A stretch of DNA of 64,000 nt, from contig JACZXQ010000006.1 in assembly GCA_022571515.1 (NCBI GenBank), forward strand, positions 1 through 64,000, in the 5' to 3' direction. Below, piece by piece: positions 1 through 7,391 of the stretch; within the stretch, counting starts at the first letter, position 1; the number at the start of each line of letters is the position of its first letter. The DNA is from Gemmatimonadota bacterium. Its GTDB lineage: Bacteria; Gemmatimonadota; Gemmatimonadetes; Longimicrobiales; Gaopeijiaceae. Both the position numbers and the translations under genes were made by a program. The notes beneath the pieces are model-generated. The model was not told the DNA's origin, searched no databases, and worked only from the letters and a program-made list of their open reading frames with translations.

Positions 1-52
1 CGGGTCTTCCGCCCGCTTATTGGTGACCACAAGTTGAGCGCTCGAGTCTCCT

Positions 53-1045
53 TCATTCCGGGCCGTCGAGGCCGCCAAGCCACTGCATGACGTTCAGCAA
101 GAACTGCAAATTGTGGGCTCCGGGTTCGCTGTTCATACCCATAAGCCTCCCGTCGCCCGTTAGCTGTGCCGAGAACATTGTCGCATCTCCGAAGACCACC
201 AAACGCCCGTCGCCGACTTCCTCGGCAGCGCCTTGGAGCCATCCGGCGACGGACAGTCGTGGGCTGTCATCGTCATAGTCCCACGGAATGTCCGGCTGAA
301 ACGCTACTGCGGGCGGGCCAAGCACCATGAGCGGTTCGGCATGCTCAGTCTGGAAGGCTTGGCCAACGAACGTCGCGACAAAGTCGATCTCCGTGTCTTG
401 ATCGAAGCCCCGCGTAATCGGATGGTCCAATAGCGTCCCGTCGGATCGCCTGAATTCGACGGGGTCTCCAGTCTCTGAATCTTCGACAAAGCCATCCAAG
501 AACCTGAAACCGAACCGCTGTCCGAGGCCGGCAGCAGCACCCGCAAAGGGCATATGATCAGTCAGCAACAACAGCCTACCCCCTTCGAACACCCACTCGT
601 GGATCGCGTCGATCTCCTGGTCGGTGAAGGCAGAGAACGTCGGCGTAGGCGAAGTCGGACGACCGCCGTCTTCAATGATTCGCCAGGCGTCGAGGTTACG
701 GTCACTGAGAGCGTTTCCGATTACCAGCAACTGAACGTCGACCAAGGCATCGCGGGTAAACTCTGACCGAAGAGCCTTCACCACATAACCGTCGGCCTCG
801 AGCACGTCCACGAACGGCTCGTACCGACCAGTTGTGGCGACAATGTTGTTGTGCGCTTCGTCAATCCAAACGGTCGGTCCGGTTCCTGCCGCGTAAGTGG
901 GTGGGGTTGGCAGCGTTGCGACCCATTCCCCATCGATCCGCTGTTCGGAAGAGCAAGCGAAGCAGATCATTGCGCTGCACGTCAGCAACCGGATCGACGC
1001 GCGATCCTCGACCGCGACGCTAACACTTGGCTTCGTCCCTAGCAT
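53..1045 (-). CDS. GldG/DUF4350-like secreted protein
   Basis: A 330-residue protein. The ATG at 1045 has an AAGGAG about 7 nt upstream, which supports this start. A short hydrophobic stretch (about residues 18-30) ends at Cys31, so it may be exported or a lipoprotein, but the lipobox (CFAC) is not canonical. From about residue 55 it resembles the GldG/DUF4350 Rossmann-like fold found in ABC-transporter-associated and gliding-type proteins: a VWIDEAHNN strand-turn, then a GGRLLLLTDHMPF segment after an FTDQEIDAIHEWV helix, then a closing VVFGDATMFSAQ strand. Function is unknown. It lies downstream of the integron integrase in the same direction, separated by 253 bp that hold an attC-like inverted repeat, so it could be a captured cassette gene; this is inference. 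Confidence 0.75.
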   Translation of the reverse strand: MLGTKPSVSVAVEDRASIRLLTCSAMICFACSSEQRIDGEWVATLPTPPTYAAGTGPTVWIDEAHNNIVATTGRYEPFVDVLEADGYVVKALRSEFTRDALVDVQLLVIGNALSDRNLDAWRIIEDGGRPTSPTPTFSAFTDQEIDAIHEWVFEGGRLLLLTDHMPFAGAAAGLGQRFGFRFLDGFVEDSETGDPVEFRRSDGTLLDHPITRGFDQDTEIDFVATFVGQAFQTEHAEPLMVLGPPAVAFQPDIPWDYDDDSPRLSVAGWLQGAAEEVGDGRLVVFGDATMFSAQLTGDGRLMGMNSEPGAHNLQFLLNVMQWLGGLDGPE

Positions 1046-1117
1046 GAGCAGTCTCCTTCTTTGCCGCGAGTCGCACGAGCGGTAGGCTGAGCTCGAACGC
1101 CATATGTGGGGAAGGCG

Positions 1118-1254
1118 TTCTAACTCTAATATTGTACTGCTCTACCCGCCCCACCATGGGCGGCACCCCACCCCGAGCGCAACAAATATCCCAGTAACCC
1201 TCCCACTTGGGATCTCGTGGGTCGCATAGCGTGCGGTGCAATAATCTCTTGGGC
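1118..1254. repeat. attC-like imperfect inverted repeat (tentative)
   Basis: Arms 1128-1140 and 1233-1245 pair over 13 positions (10 Watson-Crick, 2 wobble, 1 mismatch). Outside them lie TTCTAAC (1118-1124) and CTTGGGC (1248-1254), which pair weakly. The layout (outer 7-mer, about 5 nt spacer, inner arm, about 90 nt terminal part, 137 bp in all) is that of an integron attC site. However, the outer boxes miss the consensus RYYYAAC/GTTRRRY at one base each, and the G at the normal cleavage position is C here. It may be a degenerate site or chance. Confidence 0.3.
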
Positions 1255-1283
1255 AGCGCAGTTCAACAGAGTTGGACTGCGCC
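1251..1283 (-). terminator. Stem-loop just after the integrase stop
   Basis: GCGCAGTTCAAC (1256-1267) and GTTGGACTGCGC (1271-1282) form a 12-bp stem with one wobble and a 3-nt loop, 16 nt downstream of the integrase stop codon. No T-run follows, so intrinsic termination is only possible. The loop-proximal 7-mers GTTCAAC and GTTGGAC happen to match the two integron core-site consensus boxes. Confidence 0.4.
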
Positions 1284-1298
1284 CTCCGACCTCACCAT

Positions 1299-2351
1299 TC
1301 AGCCCCTCTGACTCGGTAGCCGATCCAGCGGGCTCTCGATGTTCAGTCCCGGCCGCTGCACCACGTGGAGGTATCTCGCCGTAGTCTTGAGGTCCCGATG
1401 GCCCATGAGGCGTTGCAGCGTTGAGATCTCGCAGCCGGAGCGGATCATCTCGGTGGCGAAGCACGCTCGAAGCACGTGGGGCGACAGTGGTTTTGTGATG
1501 CCGGCTTCTCTCACCGCCGTTTTGATCGCGCGTTGAATCGTGGTGTGGTGGACGGAGAGTCTGCCGCTCCGACCGGTCTTTGGATCTTCCGTCAGCTTTT
1601 GGCTGGGGAAGAGATACTGCCACGAGACCTCCCATCCCGCCCCTGGGTCCTTTCGCGCTAGGGCTCCGGGGAGTTGGGCCCAACCGGTTCCTGCCTCCAG
1701 GTCCCGCGTATGTAGTCGGGCCACTGCCTCGATCTGCCGTCGGATTTCCTCGACGGCGCCTCTGGCGATCGGCACCATTCTGTCCTTCGCTCCCTTTCCA
1801 GCCCGCACGGTGAGCTCGCGGTTTACGAGGTTCAGATCTTTCACCCTAATCGCCATCGTCTCTGCTATCCTGGTCCCGGAACCGTACATGAACATGGCTG
1901 CCATCCGAGGCACCTTGGGAAGAAGGCCCATCACGGCGTCTACCTCCTCCGGTGTGGCGTACCGGGGCAGCGATTGCACCGGCTTGGCCCGTACCAGCCC
2001 GTCCCTCCCTCCGTACTCCTTCCGGTAGAGCTCTCTGTACAAGAACAAGACGGCGGCCGCAGCCTGGTTCAGTGACGCGGCTCCGAGTCCCAACTCCCCA
2101 CCGAGGTGGCCCAGGAACCCCTCGATTTCCGCGCGTCCCATCCCCGCGGGATCCCGCCGGCCATGAAAGCCGATGTAGCGCTTGATCCAACCGAGATACG
2201 TCTTCTCGGTGCGTGGACTCAGGTTTCGGGCCCGAATGCGTGTGCGCACCTGTTCCAGAACACGGGCGACGACTTGACGATTCCTCGGGAAGTGCGATCT
2301 CGCCTCGCCGATCTCCAGCCCGGGGCCGGCCTCCGACCTACGCTTCTTCAT
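1299..2351 (-). CDS. intI: Integron integrase (IntI-family tyrosine recombinase)
   Basis: A 350-residue tyrosine recombinase from the ATG at 2351; longer readings run backwards through the tRNA-Ser gene and are not credible. Residues about 25-115 form the core-binding SAM-like domain. The catalytic set is present: Arg161 (GSGTRIAE), Lys in GKGAKD (186-189), His292 and Arg295 (SPHVLR), His318 (LMGHRD) and nucleophile Tyr327. The stretch at about 222-262 (ALARKDPGAGWEVSW, YLFPSQ, DPKTG) is the additional domain that separates IntI from XerC/XerD, and the C-terminal SPLDRLP also matches IntI proteins such as IntI1. The His usually found in LRHSFAT is replaced (LRACFAT); that position is not catalytic. 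IntI recombines attC x attI or attC x attC to move gene cassettes. No clear cassette array is visible; tRNA-Ser lies 175 bp upstream. Confidence 0.92.
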   Translation of the reverse strand: MKKRRSEAGPGLEIGEARSHFPRNRQVVARVLEQVRTRIRARNLSPRTEKTYLGWIKRYIGFHGRRDPAGMGRAEIEGFLGHLGGELGLGAASLNQAAAAVLFLYRELYRKEYGGRDGLVRAKPVQSLPRYATPEEVDAVMGLLPKVPRMAAMFMYGSGTRIAETMAIRVKDLNLVNRELTVRAGKGAKDRMVPIARGAVEEIRRQIEAVARLHTRDLEAGTGWAQLPGALARKDPGAGWEVSWQYLFPSQKLTEDPKTGRSGRLSVHHTTIQRAIKTAVREAGITKPLSPHVLRACFATEMIRSGCEISTLQRLMGHRDLKTTARYLHVVQRPGLNIESPLDRLPSQRG

Positions 2352-2396
2352 CCAAGAAACTTCGGCCTCACAGCGGGGCGCAGGGATGGTGGGATT

Positions 2397-2415
2397 GATC
2401 GAGCTTCGCTCGATC
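2397..2415. repeat. Perfect 8-bp-stem hairpin upstream of intI
   Basis: GATCGAGC and GCTCGATC flank a 3-nt loop. On the minus strand the tip reads GCGAAGC, a sequence known to form an unusually stable DNA mini-hairpin. It sits between tRNA-Ser and the integrase start. Role unknown: terminator, operator or recombination site. Confidence 0.6.
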
Positions 2416-2463
2416 GTCTCGTCGGTGGGCGCGTGCGTCTTCGAGGGCTTCTTGGCTCCTCGG

Positions 2464-2507
2464 CTCGAACCCGCTGGCGATCTTCTTCGAAGATCGCGTG
2501 GGTTCGA
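2464..2507. repeat. Nested inverted repeat downstream of tRNA-Ser
   Basis: Inner arms GCGATCTTC (2477-2485) and GAAGATCGC (2489-2497) with a 3-nt loop are enclosed by outer arms TCGAACCC and GGGTTCGA. The outer arm repeats the T-loop core of the neighbouring tRNA (GGGTTCGA), 20-60 nt past its 3' end. No T-run follows. It could terminate or process the tRNA transcript or be part of a recombination site. Confidence 0.6.
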
Positions 2508-2525
2508 CACTTGGGTCTTCGATAA

Positions 2526-2609
2526 CGGAGGGGGTGGGATTCGAACCCACGAGTCCTTTCGGACGCCAGTTTTCAAGACTGGTGCATTGAACCGCTCTGC
2601 CACCCCTCC
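2526..2609 (-). tRNA. tRNA-Ser(TGA)
   Basis: An 84-nt cloverleaf on the minus strand. The acceptor stem is GGAGGGG/CCCCTCC, the anticodon loop CTTGAAA gives anticodon TGA (reads UCA and related Ser codons), the long variable arm GTCC-GAAA-GGAC is typical of class II tRNA, and the T arm contains GGGTTCGAATCCC. The 3' CCA is not encoded. The gene lies between purH upstream of it to the left and nothing clearly co-transcribed; the integrase gene follows 175 bp downstream, a usual position for tRNA-targeting elements. Confidence 0.95.
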
Positions 2610-2611
2610 AA

Positions 2612-2642
2612 GCGCCCGAAAGATCTCGCTTGAGATGGGCGC
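2612..2642. repeat. Stem-loop between tRNA-Ser and purH
   Basis: Outer arms GCGCCC (2612-2617) and GGGCGC (2637-2642) enclose ATCTC-GCTT-GAGAT (2623-2636). It abuts the 5' end of the tRNA. It may shape tRNA 5' processing; no T-run is seen. Confidence 0.5.
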
Positions 2643-2695
2643 CAGCAACGGCTAGCCGAATATCAGCCAGAGCCCCTCTCTGGACCTGGCGCGCC

Positions 2696-4315
2696 TTAGT
2701 GCCTGAACAGCCTCTGGCCGGTGAACACCATCGCCATGCCATGCTCGTCCGCTGCGGCGATCACTTCCTCGTCCCGGATGGATCCCCCGGGTTGAACGAT
2801 CGCCTTCACTCCCGCCTCCGCGGCCGCATCCACGCCGTCGCGGAAGGGGAAGAACGCATCGGACGCCAAGACGCAGCCCGCCAAGTCCAACCCGGCGTCC
2901 GCGGCCTTTTGTACCGCAATACGTGAAGCGTCCACTCGGCTCATCTGCCCGGCGCCAATCCCCAGCGTGCTTCCGTCGCGCGCCAACAGGATCGCGTTGG
3001 ACTTCACGGCGAATACAGCGGCCCAGGCGAACTTGAGATCATTCCACTCGGCTTCGTCGGGCGCTCGTTCCGTCGCCACAGTCCAGTCGTCACCCACACA
3101 GCCATAAAACGGGGGCACCGGCGGCGTCTGCGCGAGCATGCCGCCATACACACTCCGCATCGCGACGGGCTCCGGTAGCTTGCCATGTTCCGATAGAAAG
3201 CGCTCGGTCGAGGTCCCCTTCCCTTCACGGACGCTACCGTTCGCATACGTGAGCAGTCGGATATTCTCCTTCCGAGTGAGCGTCCCCAAGGCACCGGGCG
3301 AGAAGCTCGGGGCGACCACGCACTCCACGAACAATTCGGAGATGGCAGCCGCAGTGTCTTCGTCCGCAGGCCGGTTCAAGGCGATCACTGAGCCGAAGGC
3401 ACTCACAGGGTCCGTCCTTAGCGCACGCCGGTACGCCTCGACCTGGGTGTCCGCCACGGCCAACCCGCACGGCGTGGTGTGCTTGACGATGCACACGGCC
3501 GGCCGATCGGCGAACGCGAACGGTGCGAGCGCCAAAAGCGCTCCGTCCAGATCGAGCAGATTGTTGTAGGAGAGTGCCTTTCCGTGGAGTTGCTCGAGCC
3601 CGGCCAACCCTTCGCTACTTCCCACCGGTCGATAGAACGCGGCCTCCTGCCCCGGGTTCTCGCCATAGCGAAGCACTTCGACCCGCTCGAGCCGGACGAC
3701 CCGCGATTTGGGCATCGACTCCCCGGTGCCTGTGCTCTCTTCCTGAACCTCGAGGTACGCCGCCACCGTGGCGTCGTATTCGCTCACATGCGCGAACACT
3801 TTGGCAGCCAAGGATCGCCTCAACCGCGGACCGACATCGCCGTCCATCGCGTCGAGGACGGCACTATAATCCGCCGGGTCCACCACCACCCACACGTCCC
3901 CATGGTTCTTGGCGGCCGAGCGTAGCATCGTGGGCCCGCCGATGTCGAGCTGCCCCATCGCCTCGTCCAGCGTCACGTCGGGTCGCGCCACGGTCTCACG
4001 GAACGGGTAGAGGTTCACGGCCACCAGATCGATGGGTGCGTACCCCTGCGCCTCGAGCGCCTCCAAATCCGCTTCACGATCGCGTCGAGCCAGCAGCCCG
4101 GCGTGAATCGCCGGGTGGAGCGTCTTCACCCGGCCCTCCAACATCTCGGGATGACCCGTCGCCTCGGACACGTCGGTGACCTCTACCCCGGCCTCCCTCA
4201 ATGCCCGGGCGGTCCCTCCGGTCGAGAGAATCTCCCAGCCGCCTTCGGCCAGAGCACGCCCGAACTCGAGGATGCCGGTCTTGTCGTACACGCTTAGAAG
4301 CGCCCGTCGGGTCAT
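2696..4315 (-). CDS. purH: Bifunctional AICAR transformylase / IMP cyclohydrolase PurH
   Basis: Carries out the last two steps of de novo IMP synthesis: formylation of AICAR with 10-formyl-THF and ring closure to IMP. The N-terminal MGS-like cyclohydrolase domain is seen in [25 protein letters not shown] and [13 protein letters not shown]. The C-terminal transformylase domain contains [26 protein letters not shown] and the end [18 protein letters not shown]. The full length of about 539 residues fits the family. The ATG at 4315 aligns with family starts; a GTG at 4327 in the same frame is an alternative. It follows purN with only 9-21 nt between them, so the two purine genes are co-transcribed. 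Confidence 0.97.
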   Translation of the reverse strand: MTRRALLSVYDKTGILEFGRALAEGGWEILSTGGTARALREAGVEVTDVSEATGHPEMLEGRVKTLHPAIHAGLLARRDREADLEALEAQGYAPIDLVAVNLYPFRETVARPDVTLDEAMGQLDIGGPTMLRSAAKNHGDVWVVVDPADYSAVLDAMDGDVGPRLRRSLAAKVFAHVSEYDATVAAYLEVQEESTGTGESMPKSRVVRLERVEVLRYGENPGQEAAFYRPVGSSEGLAGLEQLHGKALSYNNLLDLDGALLALAPFAFADRPAVCIVKHTTPCGLAVADTQVEAYRRALRTDPVSAFGSVIALNRPADEDTAAAISELFVECVVAPSFSPGALGTLTRKENIRLLTYANGSVREGKGTSTERFLSEHGKLPEPVAMRSVYGGMLAQTPPVPPFYGCVGDDWTVATERAPDEAEWNDLKFAWAAVFAVKSNAILLARDGSTLGIGAGQMSRVDASRIAVQKAADAGLDLAGCVLASDAFFPFRDGVDAAAEAGVKAIVQPGGSIRDEEVIAAADEHGMAMVFTGQRLFRH

Positions 4316-4336
4316 GATGTCTTTCACGTCTCTTGT

Positions 4337-5038
4337 TCAGTGTCCATGCACGGCAAATCGAGTGATACGCGCCAGCTCCGCATCATCCAATTCCGGCACC
4401 TCCGGAGCCCCCTCACCGAGCAGGCCGAGAGGCTGAGCCTCCCGATCCTCTGCGATCGCCCTCGCCAGATAATCCGCTGCTTCAGGATAGAGCGCATGCT
4501 CCACGCGGAGAATTCGACGCGCCAGCGCCTCGTCGTCGTCGTCTGGAAGAACCGGCACGGGCCACTGCGCCAGGGTAGGCCCCGTGTCGTAGGCCTCCGC
4601 GACGAAATGTACGGTCAGCCCAGACGTGTTGACGCCCGCCTCGAGCACGGCCCTATGAACGTGCATCCCCCACATCCCCGCCCCGCCGAATGCCGGCAAC
4701 AGGGCTGGATGCACGTTGAGCATCCGGCGACGGTAGGCGCGTACGACCCTCAGCGGGACAAGGCGAAGATAGCCGGCCAGCAGAATCATCTCGATGCCGT
4801 GGCTCTGAAGCGCATCCAGGATATCGGACTCGACCTCCGCAGGCGGCCTGTCCTTCACGGGAACCACCACCGCACCGCGGCCTGCATTCCTCGCCCGCTC
4901 CAACGCCCCCGCATCGGGCCGGTCACTCACCACCAGGGCCACGCGGTACGCCGTTCCATCGGCCTCGCGGTCCAGAAGCGCTTGCAGGTTGGTCCCTCCG
5001 CCCGAGGCGAACACGGCGACGGGGACCGGCAGGGTCAC
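4337..5038 (-). CDS. purN: Phosphoribosylglycinamide formyltransferase PurN
   Basis: Formylates GAR with 10-formyl-THF, the third step of purine synthesis. The glycine-rich start VAVFASGGGTNLQALL, the LLAGYLRLVP segment, the catalytic region MLNVHPALLPAFGG and the GLTVHFVAEAYDTGPTLAQ signature are all present. The frame is open far upstream, but that part overlaps the MBL gene. The GTG at 5038 shares bases with the MBL stop (GTGA) and gives 233 residues, close to family length, so I choose it. The catalytic His sits in the HFVAE segment where most members read HFVDE or similar. Part of an MBL-purN-purH run. Confidence 0.95.
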   Translation of the reverse strand: MTLPVPVAVFASGGGTNLQALLDREADGTAYRVALVVSDRPDAGALERARNAGRGAVVVPVKDRPPAEVESDILDALQSHGIEMILLAGYLRLVPLRVVRAYRRRMLNVHPALLPAFGGAGMWGMHVHRAVLEAGVNTSGLTVHFVAEAYDTGPTLAQWPVPVLPDDDDEALARRILRVEHALYPEAADYLARAIAEDREAQPLGLLGEGAPEVPELDDAELARITRFAVHGH

Positions 5039-5685
5039 GCCAGCTCTCCGCCATAGTGCGGGACGAGGAAGGGGTTGCTCACACGCTCGTGGCCCACGGT
5101 CGTGGGTGGTCCATGGCCCGTGAACAGCCGAGTTTCGTCGGGCAACGTGAGCACGTGCTCGCGGATCGACTGGAAGAGGTGCTCGTAATTCCCACCCGGA
5201 AGGTCTGTCCGACCGATGGAGCCGGCGAAAACCACGTCTCCCACGAACGCGATGCCCTGGTCGGCGGCGTAGAGAATCACATGGCCCGGTGCGTGCCCTG
5301 GCGTATGGCTTACCGCGAAAGAGCACTCCCCGAATGTGAAGGTGTCGCCGTGGGCCCACTCATGATCCGGCTGCGGAAGCTCAGGCACGTAGACTCCGAA
5401 CGCCGCGCCTTGAGCCGGCGCGGCATCGTAAAGTTCCCGATCATCCGGGTGCAGGTAGATGGGTGCCGAAGCGTGCTCGAGCACAGTGGGGAGCCCATCG
5501 ACGTGATCCAGGTGCGCATGCGTGAGCAGAATCGCCTCGAGCCCCAATCCCTCGGACGAGAGGAATGCCACCATGTCCGATGCGCCCCCCCCCGGATCAA
5601 TCACCACCGTGGCACCACTAGCCTCACAAACAGCCAAATACCCGTTCTCAACAAACGGCCCACCGGTAAAAGTCTCGATGCGCAT
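5035..5685 (-). CDS. MBL-fold metallohydrolase (glyoxalase II-like)
   Basis: About 216 residues with the metallo-beta-lactamase fold. The metal site motif is THAHLDHVDG, followed by a His in HTPGHAPGH, an Asp in FVGDVVFAGSIGRTDL, and the closing His in FTGHGP. The size and the SIGRTDLPGG segment place it with the YcbL/glyoxalase II-like group of thiolester hydrolases. The substrate cannot be told from sequence. The start is ATG at 5685, with GTG 5697 possible. It overlaps purN by 4 nt, and its upstream side is the 129-bp palindrome. Confidence 0.9.
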   Translation of the reverse strand: MRIETFTGGPFVENGYLAVCEASGATVVIDPGGGASDMVAFLSSEGLGLEAILLTHAHLDHVDGLPTVLEHASAPIYLHPDDRELYDAAPAQGAAFGVYVPELPQPDHEWAHGDTFTFGECSFAVSHTPGHAPGHVILYAADQGIAFVGDVVFAGSIGRTDLPGGNYEHLFQSIREHVLTLPDETRLFTGHGPPTTVGHERVSNPFLVPHYGGELA

Positions 5686-5697
5686 GGGACTCACCAC

Positions 5698-5826
5698 CTG
5701 AGGGCGTTCAGATTGAGTGCGAGACTAGGCGCGGAAGGGATGGCGACTGAGACGTAGCAAACGCTACGTCGCAGGGAGCCATCTCCGCCCCGCAACGACG
5801 TATCGCGCCAATCTGGACGCCCTCAG
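5698..5826. repeat. 129-bp imperfect palindrome
   Basis: The whole interval between nadA and the MBL gene folds on itself. Outer arms CTGAGGGCGTTCAGATTG and CAATCTGGACGCCCTCAG differ at one base. A middle block pairs GCGGA and GATGGC with GCCATC and TCCGC, and the tip is a perfect GACGTAGC-AAAC-GCTACGTC. The right arm contains the nadA stop codon. It could be a decayed MITE/REP-type element or a strong read-through barrier. Confidence 0.85.
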
Positions 5827-6860
5827 GCGCAGCCACAGCCTCTTGGGCTTACCCCCGCAAGCTCCAACTCCGCCTCTTCTTCCGTCGGCGGACGCCACCC
5901 ACCCGACAGCTCGAGCATGCGCCGCAACGAACGCTCCGCACCCAGCCGGATCTCCTCGTCCAGCAGGATCTGATGCTGCCCGTGGTCCAGCGACCACGCG
6001 AGCTTGGCCAGCGTGTTCATCTTCATGTTGCCACAGATCGCCGCCCCCGAGAGCGGGATGAGCGTTTTCAGGGGATACCGCTGCTTCAGGCGGTCCACCA
6101 AGCCGCGTTCCGTTCCGATGATCAGGGCGTCGTGGTCTTCCGCCAGTTCCACCATGCCCGACGTCGAGGTCACGAAGTCGGCCTGGTCCAGCAGATCCTT
6201 CCGCGCCTCGGGGTGCACCACGAACTTGGCACCCGGGTGCTCGGCGCGCGCGCGGTCCAACTCTTCCAGGACCATATCGTCGTGCACGTAGCAGTAGCCG
6301 TCCCAGGCGATGATGTTGTCCCGCCCGGTCTTCTCCTTGACGTACCTCGCCAGATTCCTGTCGGGCACGAAGATGATAGGTTGATCCGCCGGAATCGACT
6401 CGACGACCCGCACCGCGTTGGACGACGTACAGCAGATGTCGGATTCCGCCTTGACCTCGGCCGTCGAGTTCACGTAGGTGACCACGGCGGCGTCGGGATG
6501 GAGCGACTTGAGGCGACGTAGCGCGTCCCCCGTGACGAAGTCCGCCATCGGGCAGCCCGCCTTGAGGTCGGGCATGAGAATCGTCTTCTCCGGCGAGAGC
6601 ACCTTGGCCGTCTCGGCCATGAAGTGCACGCCACAGAACACGATGACGTCGGCCGAGGTACCCGCTGCTTCTTGCGACAGCCCCAGCGAATCCCCGAGAT
6701 AGTCGCTGACGTCCTGAATCTCGATGCGCTGGTAGTTGTGGCCGAGGATGACCGCGTTGAGCGCTTCCTTACGCAACAGGATCCGCTCGCGCAGCTCCTC
6801 CGGGGGAAGCGCCGAGTACTCCAGCGTCGATTGAAGGGGGTCCACCGCAAACAGGGTCAT
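5823..6860 (-). CDS. nadA: Quinolinate synthase A
   Basis: Condenses iminoaspartate with DHAP to quinolinate in de novo NAD synthesis, using a [4Fe-4S] cluster. The 345-residue protein shows the NadA pattern: ILGHNYQRIEIQDVSD, Cys76 in VFCGVHFMAETAKVL, MPDLKAGCPMADF, VVTYVNSTAEVKAESDICC, and the later cysteine in AAICGNMKMNTL. The last residues are Gly-Cys-Gly-Cys-Ala, an extra Cys pair after the conserved core. No nadB or nadC is beside it. The gene stands between the palindrome and an intergenic hairpin, so it may be its own transcription unit. Confidence 0.96.
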   Translation of the reverse strand: MTLFAVDPLQSTLEYSALPPEELRERILLRKEALNAVILGHNYQRIEIQDVSDYLGDSLGLSQEAAGTSADVIVFCGVHFMAETAKVLSPEKTILMPDLKAGCPMADFVTGDALRRLKSLHPDAAVVTYVNSTAEVKAESDICCTSSNAVRVVESIPADQPIIFVPDRNLARYVKEKTGRDNIIAWDGYCYVHDDMVLEELDRARAEHPGAKFVVHPEARKDLLDQADFVTSTSGMVELAEDHDALIIGTERGLVDRLKQRYPLKTLIPLSGAAICGNMKMNTLAKLAWSLDHGQHQILLDEEIRLGAERSLRRMLELSGGWRPPTEEEAELELAGVSPRGCGCA

Positions 6861-6882
6861 GAAGCACGCCTCGTATGCCAGA

Positions 6883-6907
6883 GGCCCGCGGCATATGCCG
6901 ACGGGCC
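6883..6907. repeat. Hairpin between nadA and the Fe-S carrier gene
   Basis: GGCCCG and CGGGCC enclose a perfect 12-bp palindrome CGGCATATGCCG. It lies after the Fe-S carrier stop and 23 nt before the nadA start. It may act as a weak terminator. Confidence 0.5.
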
Positions 6908-6935
6908 CCGTGTCATGCGCTCTCTTGCAGCAAGT

Positions 6936-7265
6936 TCAGACAGCGAAGGAACTTCCACACCCGCAGCCGCCAGAGGAGTTCGGATTCCGGAACGTGAAGC
7001 CCGCTCCCATCATGGACGTCACGTAGTCGATCTCCACACCCTCGAGGTACTGGGCGCTGAACGGATCGACGAAGATGCGGACGCCCGCCTGATCCCAGAC
7101 GTCGTCGTCATCTTCCGGCTTGTCCTCGACGTTCAAGCCGTACTGAAAACCGGAGCATCCGCCGGGGAGTACCGCAACCCGTAAGCCGGCGCTCTCATCC
7201 CCAGCATGCTCTTCTATGAAGTCCTGAACCTTCCCCACCGCAGCGGGGGTCAGCGTCAGCGTCAT
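6936..7265 (-). CDS. A-type iron-sulfur carrier (ErpA/IscA/SufA family)
   Basis: A 109-residue HesB-like protein that receives and delivers Fe-S clusters. The conserved cysteines are in VLPGGCSGFQYGL and the C-terminal GGCGCGSSF. The ATG at 7265 has CAGGAG about 9 nt upstream; an in-frame ATG at 7283 would include that ribosome binding site in its own coding sequence, so I reject it. It is the gene directly upstream of nadA, whose product needs a [4Fe-4S] cluster. No isc or suf operon is nearby, which favours a stand-alone ErpA-like role, but the subtype cannot be fixed here. Confidence 0.93.
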   Translation of the reverse strand: MTLTLTPAAVGKVQDFIEEHAGDESAGLRVAVLPGGCSGFQYGLNVEDKPEDDDDVWDQAGVRIFVDPFSAQYLEGVEIDYVTSMMGAGFTFRNPNSSGGCGCGSSFAV

Positions 7266-7362
7266 CGTATCGTGCTCCTGCATTCTGTCGGACTCCCATT
7301 CGTTACCCCCAGGAAGGGGGCGGGTTCACTCCAGAACCAGATCTGTTCTCTTGTACATCATA

Positions 7363-7391
7363 AAACTATCCCAGCCCTAAAATAGGGTCAA
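7363..7391 (-). promoter_or_regulatory. Sigma70-like promoter with internal operator-like repeat, Fe-S carrier gene
   Basis: On the minus strand TTGACC (7391-7386) is followed by 17 nt and TAGTTT (7368-7363). The spacer holds an inverted repeat CCCTA-TTT-TAGGG (7387-7375), placed where a repressor would block RNA polymerase. The -35 overlaps the gmhB stop. The long AT-richer leader down to the start at 7265 is unusual for this window. Confidence 0.45.

Noticed and set aside
1261-1277. GTTCAAC and GTTGGAC as integron core sites
   Set aside because: Both match the RYYYAAC/GTTRRRY consensus but lie only 3 nt apart at a hairpin tip, whereas attC boxes are at the outer ends 50-140 bp apart; no partner was found on either side.
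2340-2648. Long N-terminal extension of the integrase (449 codons)
   Set aside because: The extension is the translation of the tRNA-Ser gene and the hairpins; ATG 2351 gives a normal IntI length.
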